Assembly: GCA_905236675.1 (NCBI GenBank)
Contig: CAJOND010000012.1
Span: forward strand, 1 to 64,000
DNA from: Candidatus Rifleibacteriota bacterium
GTDB lineage: Bacteria > Muiribacteriota > Ozemobacteria > Ozemobacterales > Ozemobacteraceae
Direction of reading: 5' to 3'
DNA: 64,000 nt
Part shown: positions 44,093 through 52,141 of the stretch, in pieces
How positions within the stretch are numbered: the stretch's first letter is position 1
How the letters are laid out: every line of letters starts with the position of its first letter
Made by a program: the position numbers and the translations under genes
Notes under the pieces: generated by a model
What the model saw: only the letters and a program-made list of their open reading frames with translations
The model's database searches: none
What the model was told of the DNA's origin: nothing

Positions 44093-44152
44093 ATTATATT
44101 TTTGTCCTTTAAAAATAGTTCTTTTTCTAACGACTACCAAAGGAGATACAAA

Positions 44153-44203
44153 ATGACCTCTGATAAAAATTATAGAAATTATTTCGTTCCTGTTTTCGCT
44201 TAA
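44153..44203 (+). CDS. 16-residue small ORF behind the sigma-54-type promoter
   Basis: The peptide MTSDKNYRNYFVPVFA is preceded by AAAGGAGATACAAA, an excellent ribosome site, and followed within 25 bases by a strong terminator. No gene follows on this strand. The unit is therefore a self-contained transcript of about 165 bases. It could be a small peptide gene, a dual-function RNA, or the leader of an attenuator whose structural gene has been lost. The aromatic-Val-Pro-Val-Phe-Ala end resembles ribosome-acting leader peptides in general character only. I have no family match. Confidence 0.5.
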   Translation: MTSDKNYRNYFVPVFA

Positions 44204-44227
44204 TTTTTAAATTAAAACTTAGTAAAT

Positions 44228-44270
44228 AAAAAGACAATCTAAGAATAATATGATTGTCTTTTTATTTTTT
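44228..44270 (+). terminator. Strong intrinsic terminator after the small ORF
   Basis: A perfect 12-bp stem (44228-44239 AAAAAGACAATC with 44252-44263 GATTGTCTTTTT, 12-base loop) is followed by a long T-run. It ends the small-ORF transcript. Confidence 0.85.
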
Positions 44271-44297
44271 TAATATTTGTGGATAATTTTATAAATA

Positions 44298-44338
44298 AAA
44301 AAAAGCTTAATGTATATATGTCTCATTAAGCTTTTTTT
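44298..44338. terminator. Bidirectional terminator
   Basis: Stem GCTTAATG/CATTAAGC (44305-44312 with 44324-44331, 11-base loop) is flanked by an A-run on the left and a T-run on the right. It probably ends the minus-strand pseudopilin operon, whose last gene (LysM) stops at 44407. Confidence 0.8.
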
Positions 44339-44406
44339 ATTTTTCAGATTGTTTTATTACCTTTAATAAAAAAGACTATTGGAAAATTATTTATTCTTTT
44401 TTATTT

Positions 44407-44865
44407 TCAATCATCTGCTGCTTCAGCTAATGACTTGGTGTCTATACTACTATTTAAAACTGTATTTATAGATGTATCATCTTCAGACAGTTCTTTTTTT
44501 GTAGACCTAGCAGCACCATCATTATTATCGCTATTAAAATCGTTATTGCTATCTTCAGTTTCTTCGGGTACAGATTCACCTTTAGCTTGAGCTATTAATT
44601 GAGCTTTTTTTGTTGGATCTGTTTCATTTACTATAGCTTGAGCTTCACTTTTTGTCGGAATAATGAGTACTGTTCCTATAGCAACAGAATTAGGATTAGG
44701 CAATGCATTTAAGTCAGAAATAGCAGGCCATAGAGTTGAATCTGCGTAGTAATGACCAGCTAGATTCCAAAGAATATCGCCCTTTACAATAGTATGAGTT
44801 GTTAATGCAGCATAAACCGAAGAATTAATACCAATCAACATTAACGCTAAAACTAATTTTTTCAT
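44407..44865 (-). CDS. Secreted LysM-domain protein
   Basis: The 152-residue product has a signal peptide (MKKLVLALMLIGINSSVYA, cleavage at YA-A). One LysM domain (about 24-70) follows: HTIVKGDILWNLAGHYYAD, then WPAISDLNALPNPN and IGTVLIIPT. The acidic, Asn/Asp/Ser-rich tail is unstructured. LysM binds N-acetylglucosamine-containing polymers such as peptidoglycan. It is the last gene of the operon that encodes pseudopilins and a sigma/anti-sigma pair, so it may anchor the secretion or pilus machine to the wall, as LysM proteins do in some type IV pilus systems. Confidence 0.87.
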   Translation of the reverse strand: MKKLVLALMLIGINSSVYAALTTHTIVKGDILWNLAGHYYADSTLWPAISDLNALPNPNSVAIGTVLIIPTKSEAQAIVNETDPTKKAQLIAQAKGESVPEETEDSNNDFNSDNNDGAARSTKKELSEDDTSINTVLNSSIDTKSLAEAADD

Positions 44866-44878
44866 AATCTAATCCCTC

Positions 44879-45505
44879 CTAATCAATATCAGAACCATTA
44901 CCACGAGACGTATTATGCCATAACTTTTCCTGTTCAGTTACTGTTTTTTCCAAGAATCTTGGATATAGAACTGCTTTTAATTCTACTTGATTATTTTTAG
45001 AATTTAAGCTTCTATTCGCATTTGCATTCATTTCATCATCAACTGCAATTGTAATTTTTATATAACTACTATCTTTGTAGTCGGTATCAGAATATTTAAC
45101 CTCAAAGTTAGTTACTTTTGCAGAATTAAACTTTTTATTATTGTCACCAGTTTCTCTTCTAAGAATATCTCCATCTTTTATATATGTTACTTCTCTTGGA
45201 GTAGAATTAACTTCTTCACTTCCGCTAACGTTTCCATCAATACTCGTTGTATAAAATGATAACTTACCATCTTCAACAACAGGTTCTCTTCCTTCTGTTA
45301 CAGATACAGCACATCTTAAATCACTTTTCAATTTTTCAAGAATCAAACTAGCAGCACGAAGGTTAGTCATTTTGTTAGAACTTTTAAACATCTGTCCCAT
45401 AATTCCTGAAAATATTTTATAAACTACTCCAAGAATGGCCGTAACCAAAAGAACAACTATTATAATTTCTGGTAAAGTAAAAGCTCTTTTTTTATGCATT
45501 TTCAA
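44879..45505 (-). CDS. GspJ-like pseudopilin
   Basis: The 208-residue protein has a type IV prepilin leader: MKMHKKRAFTLPEIIIVVLL, with processing expected after Ala and before F-T-L-P-E. The usual residue before the cut is Gly, so Ala is a small deviation. The hydrophobic helix and following TNLRAASLILEKLKSDLRCA segment resemble GspJ-type minor pseudopilins of type II secretion. The beta-rich C-terminal part (REVTYIKDGDILRRETGD) also fits. It overlaps the preceding GspI-like gene by four bases (ATGA), and both are processed by PilD-type peptidases not in this window. Confidence 0.8.
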   Translation of the reverse strand: MKMHKKRAFTLPEIIIVVLLVTAILGVVYKIFSGIMGQMFKSSNKMTNLRAASLILEKLKSDLRCAVSVTEGREPVVEDGKLSFYTTSIDGNVSGSEEVNSTPREVTYIKDGDILRRETGDNNKKFNSAKVTNFEVKYSDTDYKDSSYIKITIAVDDEMNANANRSLNSKNNQVELKAVLYPRFLEKTVTEQEKLWHNTSRGNGSDID

Positions 45506-46083
45506 TCCATTATCATTGAGTATAAAGTTATATGTTCTTTTAGTTTATCATCCTCAACGTCATCTTTCCCAAGATTTCGAGAGAATGAAACATCAACCTT
45601 TACAGTATAAGTAGGAACATATGATTTTCTTTCATACTCTTCCTGATGAAAAGCGTGATCTACTTCACCTTTAAATATCAGCTTAGCCGCATCTGTTATC
45701 TTTTGTAAGAATGACTTATTTTTTTCAGGAATTGGATCTTCTATTAATGTTATAGTTCTTTTAAATTTTTTTTGATATTCTTCTTCTATTGGTGGTATAA
45801 CTAGATTTTGACGTCCTGGTATATTGTGTATCAAATTTTGGAATTCATCATCTTTAAAATTTTCAGTCCCAGTTACATTATTTTTTTTCAACTCTGAATA
45901 TTTCAATTCTTTACAAAAATTTATAATATCAGATGCATAATTAGTTGCTATAGTTTCTTGAACATTATTGACTGTAGTAGCACTTCCTTGTCTAAAAAGA
46001 TTATATATAGGGAGGAATCCGACGGCAAGGATAATTAACCCTACTACTATTTCTATCATTGAGAAACCGAATCTAGATTTCAT
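45502..46083 (-). CDS. GspI-like pseudopilin
   Basis: The 193-residue protein starts MKSRFGFSMIEIVVGLIILAV in two parts, with a canonical G|F-S-M-I-E prepilin cleavage site. The helix continues into VNNVQETIATNYASDIINFC. The C-terminal half is beta-rich (TYTVKVDVSFSRNL, EHITLYSMIMD). It looks like a GspI/PilV-type minor pseudopilin. It is translationally coupled to the GspJ-like gene and follows the anti-sigma gene by about 9 bp. No ATPase or secretin is in the window, so the rest of the apparatus is elsewhere. Confidence 0.8.
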   Translation of the reverse strand: MKSRFGFSMIEIVVGLIILAVGFLPIYNLFRQGSATTVNNVQETIATNYASDIINFCKELKYSELKKNNVTGTENFKDDEFQNLIHNIPGRQNLVIPPIEEEYQKKFKRTITLIEDPIPEKNKSFLQKITDAAKLIFKGEVDHAFHQEEYERKSYVPTYTVKVDVSFSRNLGKDDVEDDKLKEHITLYSMIMD

Positions 46084-46092
46084 ATTCAGACC

Positions 46093-47133
46093 TTAATAAG
46101 ATGATTTAATCTGTCCTCCTGAAAATGGTGACTTAGGTTCATTAGGAACATCTTCTGAAGGACTACCTATTAATGATATATCATCAATTTGTTCCTGAGT
46201 CAAGTTTTCAGCACCAAAACCTGTTATCTCTGCAGCTTTTGCTTCTATTTCCTGTTCTTCAATATTTTGTGTTTCGCTAGCTACTTGTTCTTTAGTATCA
46301 TCTAACTTAACAGTAGGAGTTGCAATAACTTTGACTTCAACTTCAACTTTGGCTTTTGGTTTTTCTTCAATTTTAGTATTTTCAACAGAACTTGGTTTAA
46401 TATTATTATCTGATTCTTTTTTATCAGCTAATTCAACAGGATTGAATTTGGATATATTAATTCTCTTGCCATTTATTTTAGCAGTAGCAGATTCACCATT
46501 AATCAATGTTATATTAGCCTTACAATCATTAAAAACAGGAGTCATACTAGTTAAGTCGAAGCTTAAACTAGTCTTACCGTTAACATTGAAGGAATACAAA
46601 TCATTAACAGTTACTACATTAACAAGGAAATCTCCTTCTAATTTTTTAAAAGAGTCAGCAGTAACTTCAAAGGAATTTTTAGCAGTATAAAGCTCGCCAT
46701 CAACAAAACATTTATTTTGGTCATTATTAGCCATAACAGAAATTCTGTAAGCATTTCCTTTAAATGTTTCAGGAGATTGAGAAGGAGAACCAGTTAAAAG
46801 AACAAATAAAGCAATAGCTATGGCAAGTGCAGGAATCATTAATCGTACTAGCCATTTAGACCAGAAGGAAGTCTTGTTTGTTGAATTTACAGACTTAGGT
46901 CTAGGTTCAGCCATTATGGCTTTCATAATCTGTTTATTTTGAGTTCTCTTCTGGAAAGCAAGATTGACTTTATTTCGCAACAAACTTTCTGTTTGTAAGT
47001 CAGCTTCAAACAACTCTACTTCATGTCTGCAAGTATTGCAAGTATGAAGATGAGATTTAATTTCAGCTGTAGAAGTAGTATCCAGCTCTCCATCTACATA
47101 TAACATTAATTGTTCTTTATCAGGGCAATTCAT
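46093..47133 (-). CDS. Anti-sigma factor with zf-HC2 domain
   Basis: The 346-residue protein has an N-terminal zinc finger (YVDGELD, then HLHTCNTC, the HxxxCxxC motif), one membrane segment (about 100-118: RLMIPALAIAIALFVLL), and a large extracytoplasmic part. That part has beta-rich (about 125-235) and Lys/Glu/Val-rich (about 240-310) regions. It is two bases from the sigma gene, typical of a sigma/anti-sigma pair. The extracytoplasmic part may sense the pseudopilin assembly or the wall. Confidence 0.87.
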   Translation of the reverse strand: MNCPDKEQLMLYVDGELDTTSTAEIKSHLHTCNTCRHEVELFEADLQTESLLRNKVNLAFQKRTQNKQIMKAIMAEPRPKSVNSTNKTSFWSKWLVRLMIPALAIAIALFVLLTGSPSQSPETFKGNAYRISVMANNDQNKCFVDGELYTAKNSFEVTADSFKKLEGDFLVNVVTVNDLYSFNVNGKTSLSFDLTSMTPVFNDCKANITLINGESATAKINGKRINISKFNPVELADKKESDNNIKPSSVENTKIEEKPKAKVEVEVKVIATPTVKLDDTKEQVASETQNIEEQEIEAKAAEITGFGAENLTQEQIDDISLIGSPSEDVPNEPKSPFSGGQIKSSY

Positions 47134-47135
47134 AT

Positions 47136-47693
47136 TTATGGTTCCCTTTTTTCCCTAAGATAAGTTCTCGCTTTAAAGATTCTATTCTTGACCGTCTGAA
47201 GAGGCAATGAAAGAGCATCTGCAATTTCCTGATAAGAAAGTTCATTTACCACCCTAAGAATGAAAGGCGTTCTGAATTCTTCATCAAGGCTTTTTATCAT
47301 AACTGCTAGCCTATGAAAACGCTCTTTTCTGATCGCTACTTCATCAGGCTGATTAGAATCCTTACCGTCATCACCAAGTAGAACATCTGTAACCAGATCT
47401 GTTGAAGCTATACTTCTGCTATTTTTTTTGCGATTATCAAACAATAGATTTCTAGCTATTGTTATCAACCAATTTGAAAACTTTCTCTCACAATCATATG
47501 TACCCAAATGACGGTAAGCTTTTAGAAAGGTTTCTTGCACTACATCTTCTATTTCGTAAACATCAGAATATTTGCTTAACAGATAACTGAAAACAAATTT
47601 TTCGTATCGTGCAACCAAGGTAGAAAACATCTGAATATCACCTGCTAAGACAAGCTTAACAATTTCTCCATCTGTTTTTTTTTGATTGCTCAT
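47136..47693 (-). CDS. ECF-type RNA polymerase sigma factor
   Basis: The 185-residue sigma factor has region 2 (LAGDIQMFSTLVARYEKFVF, IEDVVQETFLKAYRHL, FSNWLITIARNLLFD) and region 4 (FRTPFILRVVNELSYQEIAD, LPLQTVKNRIFKARTYL). It follows the large PilX-like gene by 30 bp and precedes its anti-sigma gene by 2 bp. It is therefore the middle of a pseudopilin operon rather than a separate unit. Its own promoter was not found, and no GGAAC-type motif is seen ahead of it. Confidence 0.92.
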   Translation of the reverse strand: MSNQKKTDGEIVKLVLAGDIQMFSTLVARYEKFVFSYLLSKYSDVYEIEDVVQETFLKAYRHLGTYDCERKFSNWLITIARNLLFDNRKKNSRSIASTDLVTDVLLGDDGKDSNQPDEVAIRKERFHRLAVMIKSLDEEFRTPFILRVVNELSYQEIADALSLPLQTVKNRIFKARTYLREKREP

Positions 47694-47723
47694 ATAATAT
47701 ACCGACTTATTTTAAAAAAGTTT

Positions 47724-50183
47724 TTAATCTGCTGAAGAATATTTTTCAACATCTCTAGGTCCAATGGTAAGACCATAAAAAGACAGATCAGGATTAGTAT
47801 TCTGTGCGGCAGGATTACCCTGGGTGTTTAATAACCCCCATTCTACAATACAACTTTTTTCTACAAGTTTTTCAAATTTATCAGCCGCTACACCACCAAC
47901 AATATGTACTCTTTCATTAACTTCAACTTCTTTAGAAGTAGATTCACTACTACAACCAGCAACTAAAAAAGCATGGATTCTTTTTGCAGAACTATAATCC
48001 TCTTTAGCATCTGCAAGAGCAGAAGATTTAATTTCTATACCATCTTTTGCAATTAAAGTAAGATATCCAAAAGGTTCTGGTTCATGTTTATCTTCTTCTT
48101 CCAAATATTTATTCAAAATTGGTGTGCTGATAGTAATTTTACCTGTACTTATTATAATGCCACCTCTAGCTACATAAATACCGCCATCTTCTTTTGAGGG
48201 CCAATCTAAATCAAGCTTACCTTCAACTCTAATAATCTGGTTAAGACGCATTTCTGTTTTATCATTATCTGGATTTTTCACAAAAAAGTTATTTTTTATA
48301 AAATCACTTTCCGAGAATTTAAATTCTGGCATTGTACTTCCTGGATGTTCAGGATCATCTAATGTAAAAGTATAAGTTGTAAAATCTTTTAAATATTTAT
48401 CGTAGTCTATTTTCACATCATCAATTTTCCCAGTAAAACCACTTTTAGGGCTATGATTATCTTTAAATTCAAAATCACTTTCGTTTAATGCTTCTAAATT
48501 ATCATTTAAAAATTCATTAGGCGGACTAACACTTTTAGCACCTGGGTCAGTAGGATTAGTAATATTGACCAAAGCTTTATTATAAGGTTCATAATCAACG
48601 TATCTGGGAGCTAAACCACCACAACCACGAAATGAACCATCACTGCCAGGACCATTATAATATTTTGAAATAAGAGTATCTAAATTTGCATCATCAAATA
48701 CTGTAGGTTCAAAAAATTTCTTTTTAAAATCTTCAGAAATAGTTTCACCATTGTTATCATAACCGATACTAGTCCCTAAATCCACAAAAATTGAATTAAT
48801 ACCAGTTGCATCTAAAGAACCACCAAAATCATTATTTATTGTTCTGAAAGGGAACACAAACTGATCTTTTTTTAATAAGCCATAAGCCTTTAAATAACAT
48901 CTTTGAACCTTACCAAAAACCAAAGTTGGAGTACAACAATAAGGGGTACCATACAAATGAATGGAACTACCTTTTTTAAAATCATCAAAAGATCTGTTAT
49001 CAGTCGAATCCTTTTGTTTTATAGTTTCTTTATAATTCGGTACCACCATCTTAAAAAGTCTAGTATTACCAGAAGGAATATCAGTATCAAACCCTTGGAA
49101 AATTCCATAATCAACAAAGACTATTTGTCCAGCATTCGGGACTGCACTCTCAAATGCAGTGGACAAATTCTTGGATTTTTTCCAGCCACTAGTCCCTGGA
49201 CTATAAAAGAAATGAAACATTTCACCGAATTTTTTATCAAATTTATCATACTCCTGAGGCAAAGAACCCCCGTTTCCAGGAGCAATATTCAATATGAGAC
49301 TTTGAAAAGAATGGTCATCTTTAGTATCATAAGCAGAACCAGTTCCACCCAAATAAATCCAGCCATTATCAACATAGGATTTTTGCTCAACATAACTGGA
49401 TGGTTTATTATACCTGAATTGTCCCAGGGAATAATTATGTAATTTATTACAAAGTCTATTAATACAAACAAAAGGTATCTTTCCACTTTTTAACTCACCA
49501 GAGTCTGAGAATACAGAATTATTAGCAGTTGTATAACTAATTTTAGATCCTTCACGAACAAAAAGATTAAATCTATGAAATGGCGAAGCAAGAAGCTTTG
49601 CGTAGATAAAATCATTTTTAACTTCATATTTTCTACTAATACCTGAGGGCAATTTCAAAGTAACAGTCATTTTGATAAAACCTTTTCTATTTGCACCATA
49701 ATCAGTGATTACTACTCCAGAAATAGGTTGTTCTATACCATTATGAGAGCATAAATAAACCTGATAATTAATATTCGCTTCAGGAATACCTTTATCACCC
49801 CATTTATCCTTAAAAGCTAAAAACATTTCTGTAACACTTTTCATTCCTAATACAGAAGTATTGAAAGCTTTAACAGATTTTTCCAGTTCTGAATCAGATA
49901 TATAGCCTTCAAAGCTAGTGTCAGAAATTTTACTTTGAATTGCGTTTTGTATTCTGCTTCCATAGGGACCAAGAGCATTAATATCTTTTTCAAGCTTTCT
50001 GATGGCTACACGTCCGATTGAAAATGCTAGTTGGCTAAGTCGTTCATTAATAGAAACTCTGTTGGTTATAAGAGCTTCACTGCGCATTCTGTTTGCTACA
50101 GAAGCAAAAATAATAGAAACAAAAATAAGACCAGTAGCCAAAACTAGAACCAGCATACCTTTTTTTGATTTATATATTTTCAT
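47724..50183 (-). CDS. Large PilX/GspK-like membrane-anchored pilus protein
   Basis: The protein of about 819 residues has a basic N terminus and one membrane helix (about 8-30: KKGMLVLVLATGLIFVSIIF). A very large extracytoplasmic region follows, with coiled-coil and beta segments. The start of the mature part (RMRSEALITNRVSINERLS, FSIGRVAIRKLEKD) resembles PilX/GspK-type tip pseudopilins. The length is several times the usual. ATG 50183, with AGGG upstream, is supported by the promoter at 50202-50230; an upstream in-frame ATG would lie beyond that promoter. It is the first gene of the operon with sigma, anti-sigma, GspI- and GspJ-like and LysM genes. Confidence 0.65.
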   Translation of the reverse strand: MKIYKSKKGMLVLVLATGLIFVSIIFASVANRMRSEALITNRVSINERLSQLAFSIGRVAIRKLEKDINALGPYGSRIQNAIQSKISDTSFEGYISDSELEKSVKAFNTSVLGMKSVTEMFLAFKDKWGDKGIPEANINYQVYLCSHNGIEQPISGVVITDYGANRKGFIKMTVTLKLPSGISRKYEVKNDFIYAKLLASPFHRFNLFVREGSKISYTTANNSVFSDSGELKSGKIPFVCINRLCNKLHNYSLGQFRYNKPSSYVEQKSYVDNGWIYLGGTGSAYDTKDDHSFQSLILNIAPGNGGSLPQEYDKFDKKFGEMFHFFYSPGTSGWKKSKNLSTAFESAVPNAGQIVFVDYGIFQGFDTDIPSGNTRLFKMVVPNYKETIKQKDSTDNRSFDDFKKGSSIHLYGTPYCCTPTLVFGKVQRCYLKAYGLLKKDQFVFPFRTINNDFGGSLDATGINSIFVDLGTSIGYDNNGETISEDFKKKFFEPTVFDDANLDTLISKYYNGPGSDGSFRGCGGLAPRYVDYEPYNKALVNITNPTDPGAKSVSPPNEFLNDNLEALNESDFEFKDNHSPKSGFTGKIDDVKIDYDKYLKDFTTYTFTLDDPEHPGSTMPEFKFSESDFIKNNFFVKNPDNDKTEMRLNQIIRVEGKLDLDWPSKEDGGIYVARGGIIISTGKITISTPILNKYLEEEDKHEPEPFGYLTLIAKDGIEIKSSALADAKEDYSSAKRIHAFLVAGCSSESTSKEVEVNERVHIVGGVAADKFEKLVEKSCIVEWGLLNTQGNPAAQNTNPDLSFYGLTIGPRDVEKYSSAD

Positions 50184-50201
50184 GTAATGCCCTACATTTT
50201 T

Positions 50202-50230
50202 TTTATATTTGGTATTATTATATTTGTCAA
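50202..50230 (-). promoter_or_regulatory. Sigma-70-type promoter of the pseudopilin operon
   Basis: TTGACA (50225-50230) and TATAAA (50202-50207) are separated by 17 bases on the minus strand, about 19 bases from the ATG at 50183. The strong match fixes the start of the first gene. Confidence 0.75.
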
Positions 50231-50474
50231 AAATGTAAAATTCAAGTATTTTGCATGATTTCATAAGAAAAAAAATAAACAATAAATAAATGCTTGCAAA
50301 TACTAATACTTGGAATAAATTTATATATACTAGCTATAAAAATAAATTAATTTTTTTAATCGGTAATATAATAATGAAAAATACTATTATCATACCATCA
50401 TACTGTGATGAGATATGAATGTTCTAAAATCTTAGTTTATTATTATTTGCCTAAAAAATAAAATGGCAGGATTC

Positions 50475-52136
50475 ATGAAAAAAACAGGTTTAATAAATTT
50501 TCTAACAAGTAATCATTTTATTTTTATTTATATAATAATATTTATAACAATCACATGTACAATTTTAATGGCAGAAAATAACGAAATAGAAGACTATTTC
50601 AACAATCCCCCTACTGTAAAACACCTAAGCAACAAAAGTATAGAAGTAACCTGGAATAGTTTTCCTGATACAGATAAAACAACTCATTATCAGGTCATGA
50701 TAAACCACAAATTTTATGGAGTATCAACTAAGGGAAGAAGCCAAATATGTAATTATATAACACCTGGTTCAAATCTGGAAGTTAGAGTAGCAACATATCA
50801 TAAAGGCGGCTTTTATGGTCTTTCAACAACTACAGCAACTATAGCGATACCAGCAACGCCCAGTACAATAAACATATATGATGTAGCAAGTTCGTCTTTT
50901 AGTATTTTATGGAATGGAGTTGATTCTGCAACATCATACAATATATATAATGAATATGATTTAATTGGATCAAAAGAAGAATCTGGGATTAACAACAGGA
51001 TTACACTGAGTGGATTCGAAACATCTTCGACCCTAAAAATTTCAATGACTGCAGTTAATTCATCAGGTGAATCTCCAAAATCGACCCCCATACTAGTTCA
51101 ATTAAAACCAGTAGCCTCGCTTTCGATGACAATTCCCAATAATTCAATTACATCTACATCTTTTAAAATAAAATGGAAAAAACAGGATTATGCCACTAAC
51201 TATAAAATACTTATAAATGAAGAAGAAAAAGCAATAGTAGGCCCAGATGAAACAGAATATGAGGTAACAGGGTTAGAGCCAGGAACAACTGTAAGTGCAA
51301 AAATTGTTATAATGAATGCTTCTGGTGATTCAGCCACAAGTGACTCAATTATAGTTCAATTAAAACCTGATGCTCCAATACTAACTGCTACAGATATATC
51401 ATCATATTCATGTACATTAACATGGTCTGTTGCAAATGGTGCAAACAACTACAAAATTTTTGAGAATGGTGATAATGCTATTTTTAATGTACCCTCAACT
51501 ATCACAAATGTTACTATTACAGAAGGTGTAATTCCAGGAAGTACAGTACATTATAAAGTCAGAGCAGTAAATGACATTGGTGAATCTGAAGATTCAAATA
51601 TAGTAGAAGTTAATTATTTACCAGCTGAGTCAAACACGGAAAATAATGAAAATAATAACGAAAATAATAACGAGAATACAAGTAGCGCAACAGCTCCTAT
51701 TTATTCAAATCGGATATTATCATCAAGTTTTAAGATTCCCAATCCTCATTTTTCTGAATCATTAAAGAAGCAAATAGTAATAGCTGTATATTTCCCACAA
51801 GATTTAAAAGATGCTGAGCTAGCATTAGAAGAAGAGTATCTGGAAATGCTAGCAGAAACACCTGAATTAAAAAGCATAAGATTTTATGCGATATTAACTA
51901 ATGATTTTTTGAAAAAAGAAAAATGGCCAGAAAATTTAAAATTCATAAAAGCAAAGAAAAGTGACAAATTAGTTATCCCAGGGAAAATACCAGTAGTAAG
52001 ATTCTTTGCTGAGGGAGGAGTACTAAGAAGTGAAATTTTGATTTCTCTTCCTATTATGACTGTTACTGATGTTTATAAAGAACTCCCTGAAGTATTAGAA
52101 CAAAGAAGCAAAGTAACTCATCTTTACCACGAATAA
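50475..52136 (+). CDS. Secreted FN3-repeat protein with thioredoxin-like C terminus
   Basis: The protein of about 553 residues has an N-terminal hydrophobic signal or anchor (HFIFIYIIIFITITCTILM). It then has about four fibronectin type III domains (about 45-385), each with the Trp/Tyr-Leu pattern (SIEVTWNSF, FSILWNGVDSATSYNIY, FKIKWKKQDYATNYKI, CTLTWSVANGANNYKIF). An Asn/Glu linker (about 388-405) leads to an alpha/beta domain (about 430-553) with IVIAVYFPQDLKDAELALEE and KIPVVRFFAEGGVLRSEI, similar to a thioredoxin-like fold without CxxC. ATG 50475, with AGGA upstream, seems better than ATG 50463. It is convergent with the beta-CASP gene, with five bases between. Its role is likely surface binding. 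Confidence 0.7.
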   Translation: MKKTGLINFLTSNHFIFIYIIIFITITCTILMAENNEIEDYFNNPPTVKHLSNKSIEVTWNSFPDTDKTTHYQVMINHKFYGVSTKGRSQICNYITPGSNLEVRVATYHKGGFYGLSTTTATIAIPATPSTINIYDVASSSFSILWNGVDSATSYNIYNEYDLIGSKEESGINNRITLSGFETSSTLKISMTAVNSSGESPKSTPILVQLKPVASLSMTIPNNSITSTSFKIKWKKQDYATNYKILINEEEKAIVGPDETEYEVTGLEPGTTVSAKIVIMNASGDSATSDSIIVQLKPDAPILTATDISSYSCTLTWSVANGANNYKIFENGDNAIFNVPSTITNVTITEGVIPGSTVHYKVRAVNDIGESEDSNIVEVNYLPAESNTENNENNNENNNENTSSATAPIYSNRILSSSFKIPNPHFSESLKKQIVIAVYFPQDLKDAELALEEEYLEMLAETPELKSIRFYAILTNDFLKKEKWPENLKFIKAKKSDKLVIPGKIPVVRFFAEGGVLRSEILISLPIMTVTDVYKELPEVLEQRSKVTHLYHE

Positions 52137-52141
52137 ATTAT

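Noticed and set aside
43904-44140. 78-codon minus-strand ORF rich in Ser, Pro, Phe and Leu
   Set aside because: It is the translation of the purine tract's complement; low-complexity sequence only, with no ribosome site.
48903-49442. 179-codon plus-strand ORF inside the PilX-like gene
   Set aside because: It is antisense to a long coding frame with a strong promoter and lacks any motif.
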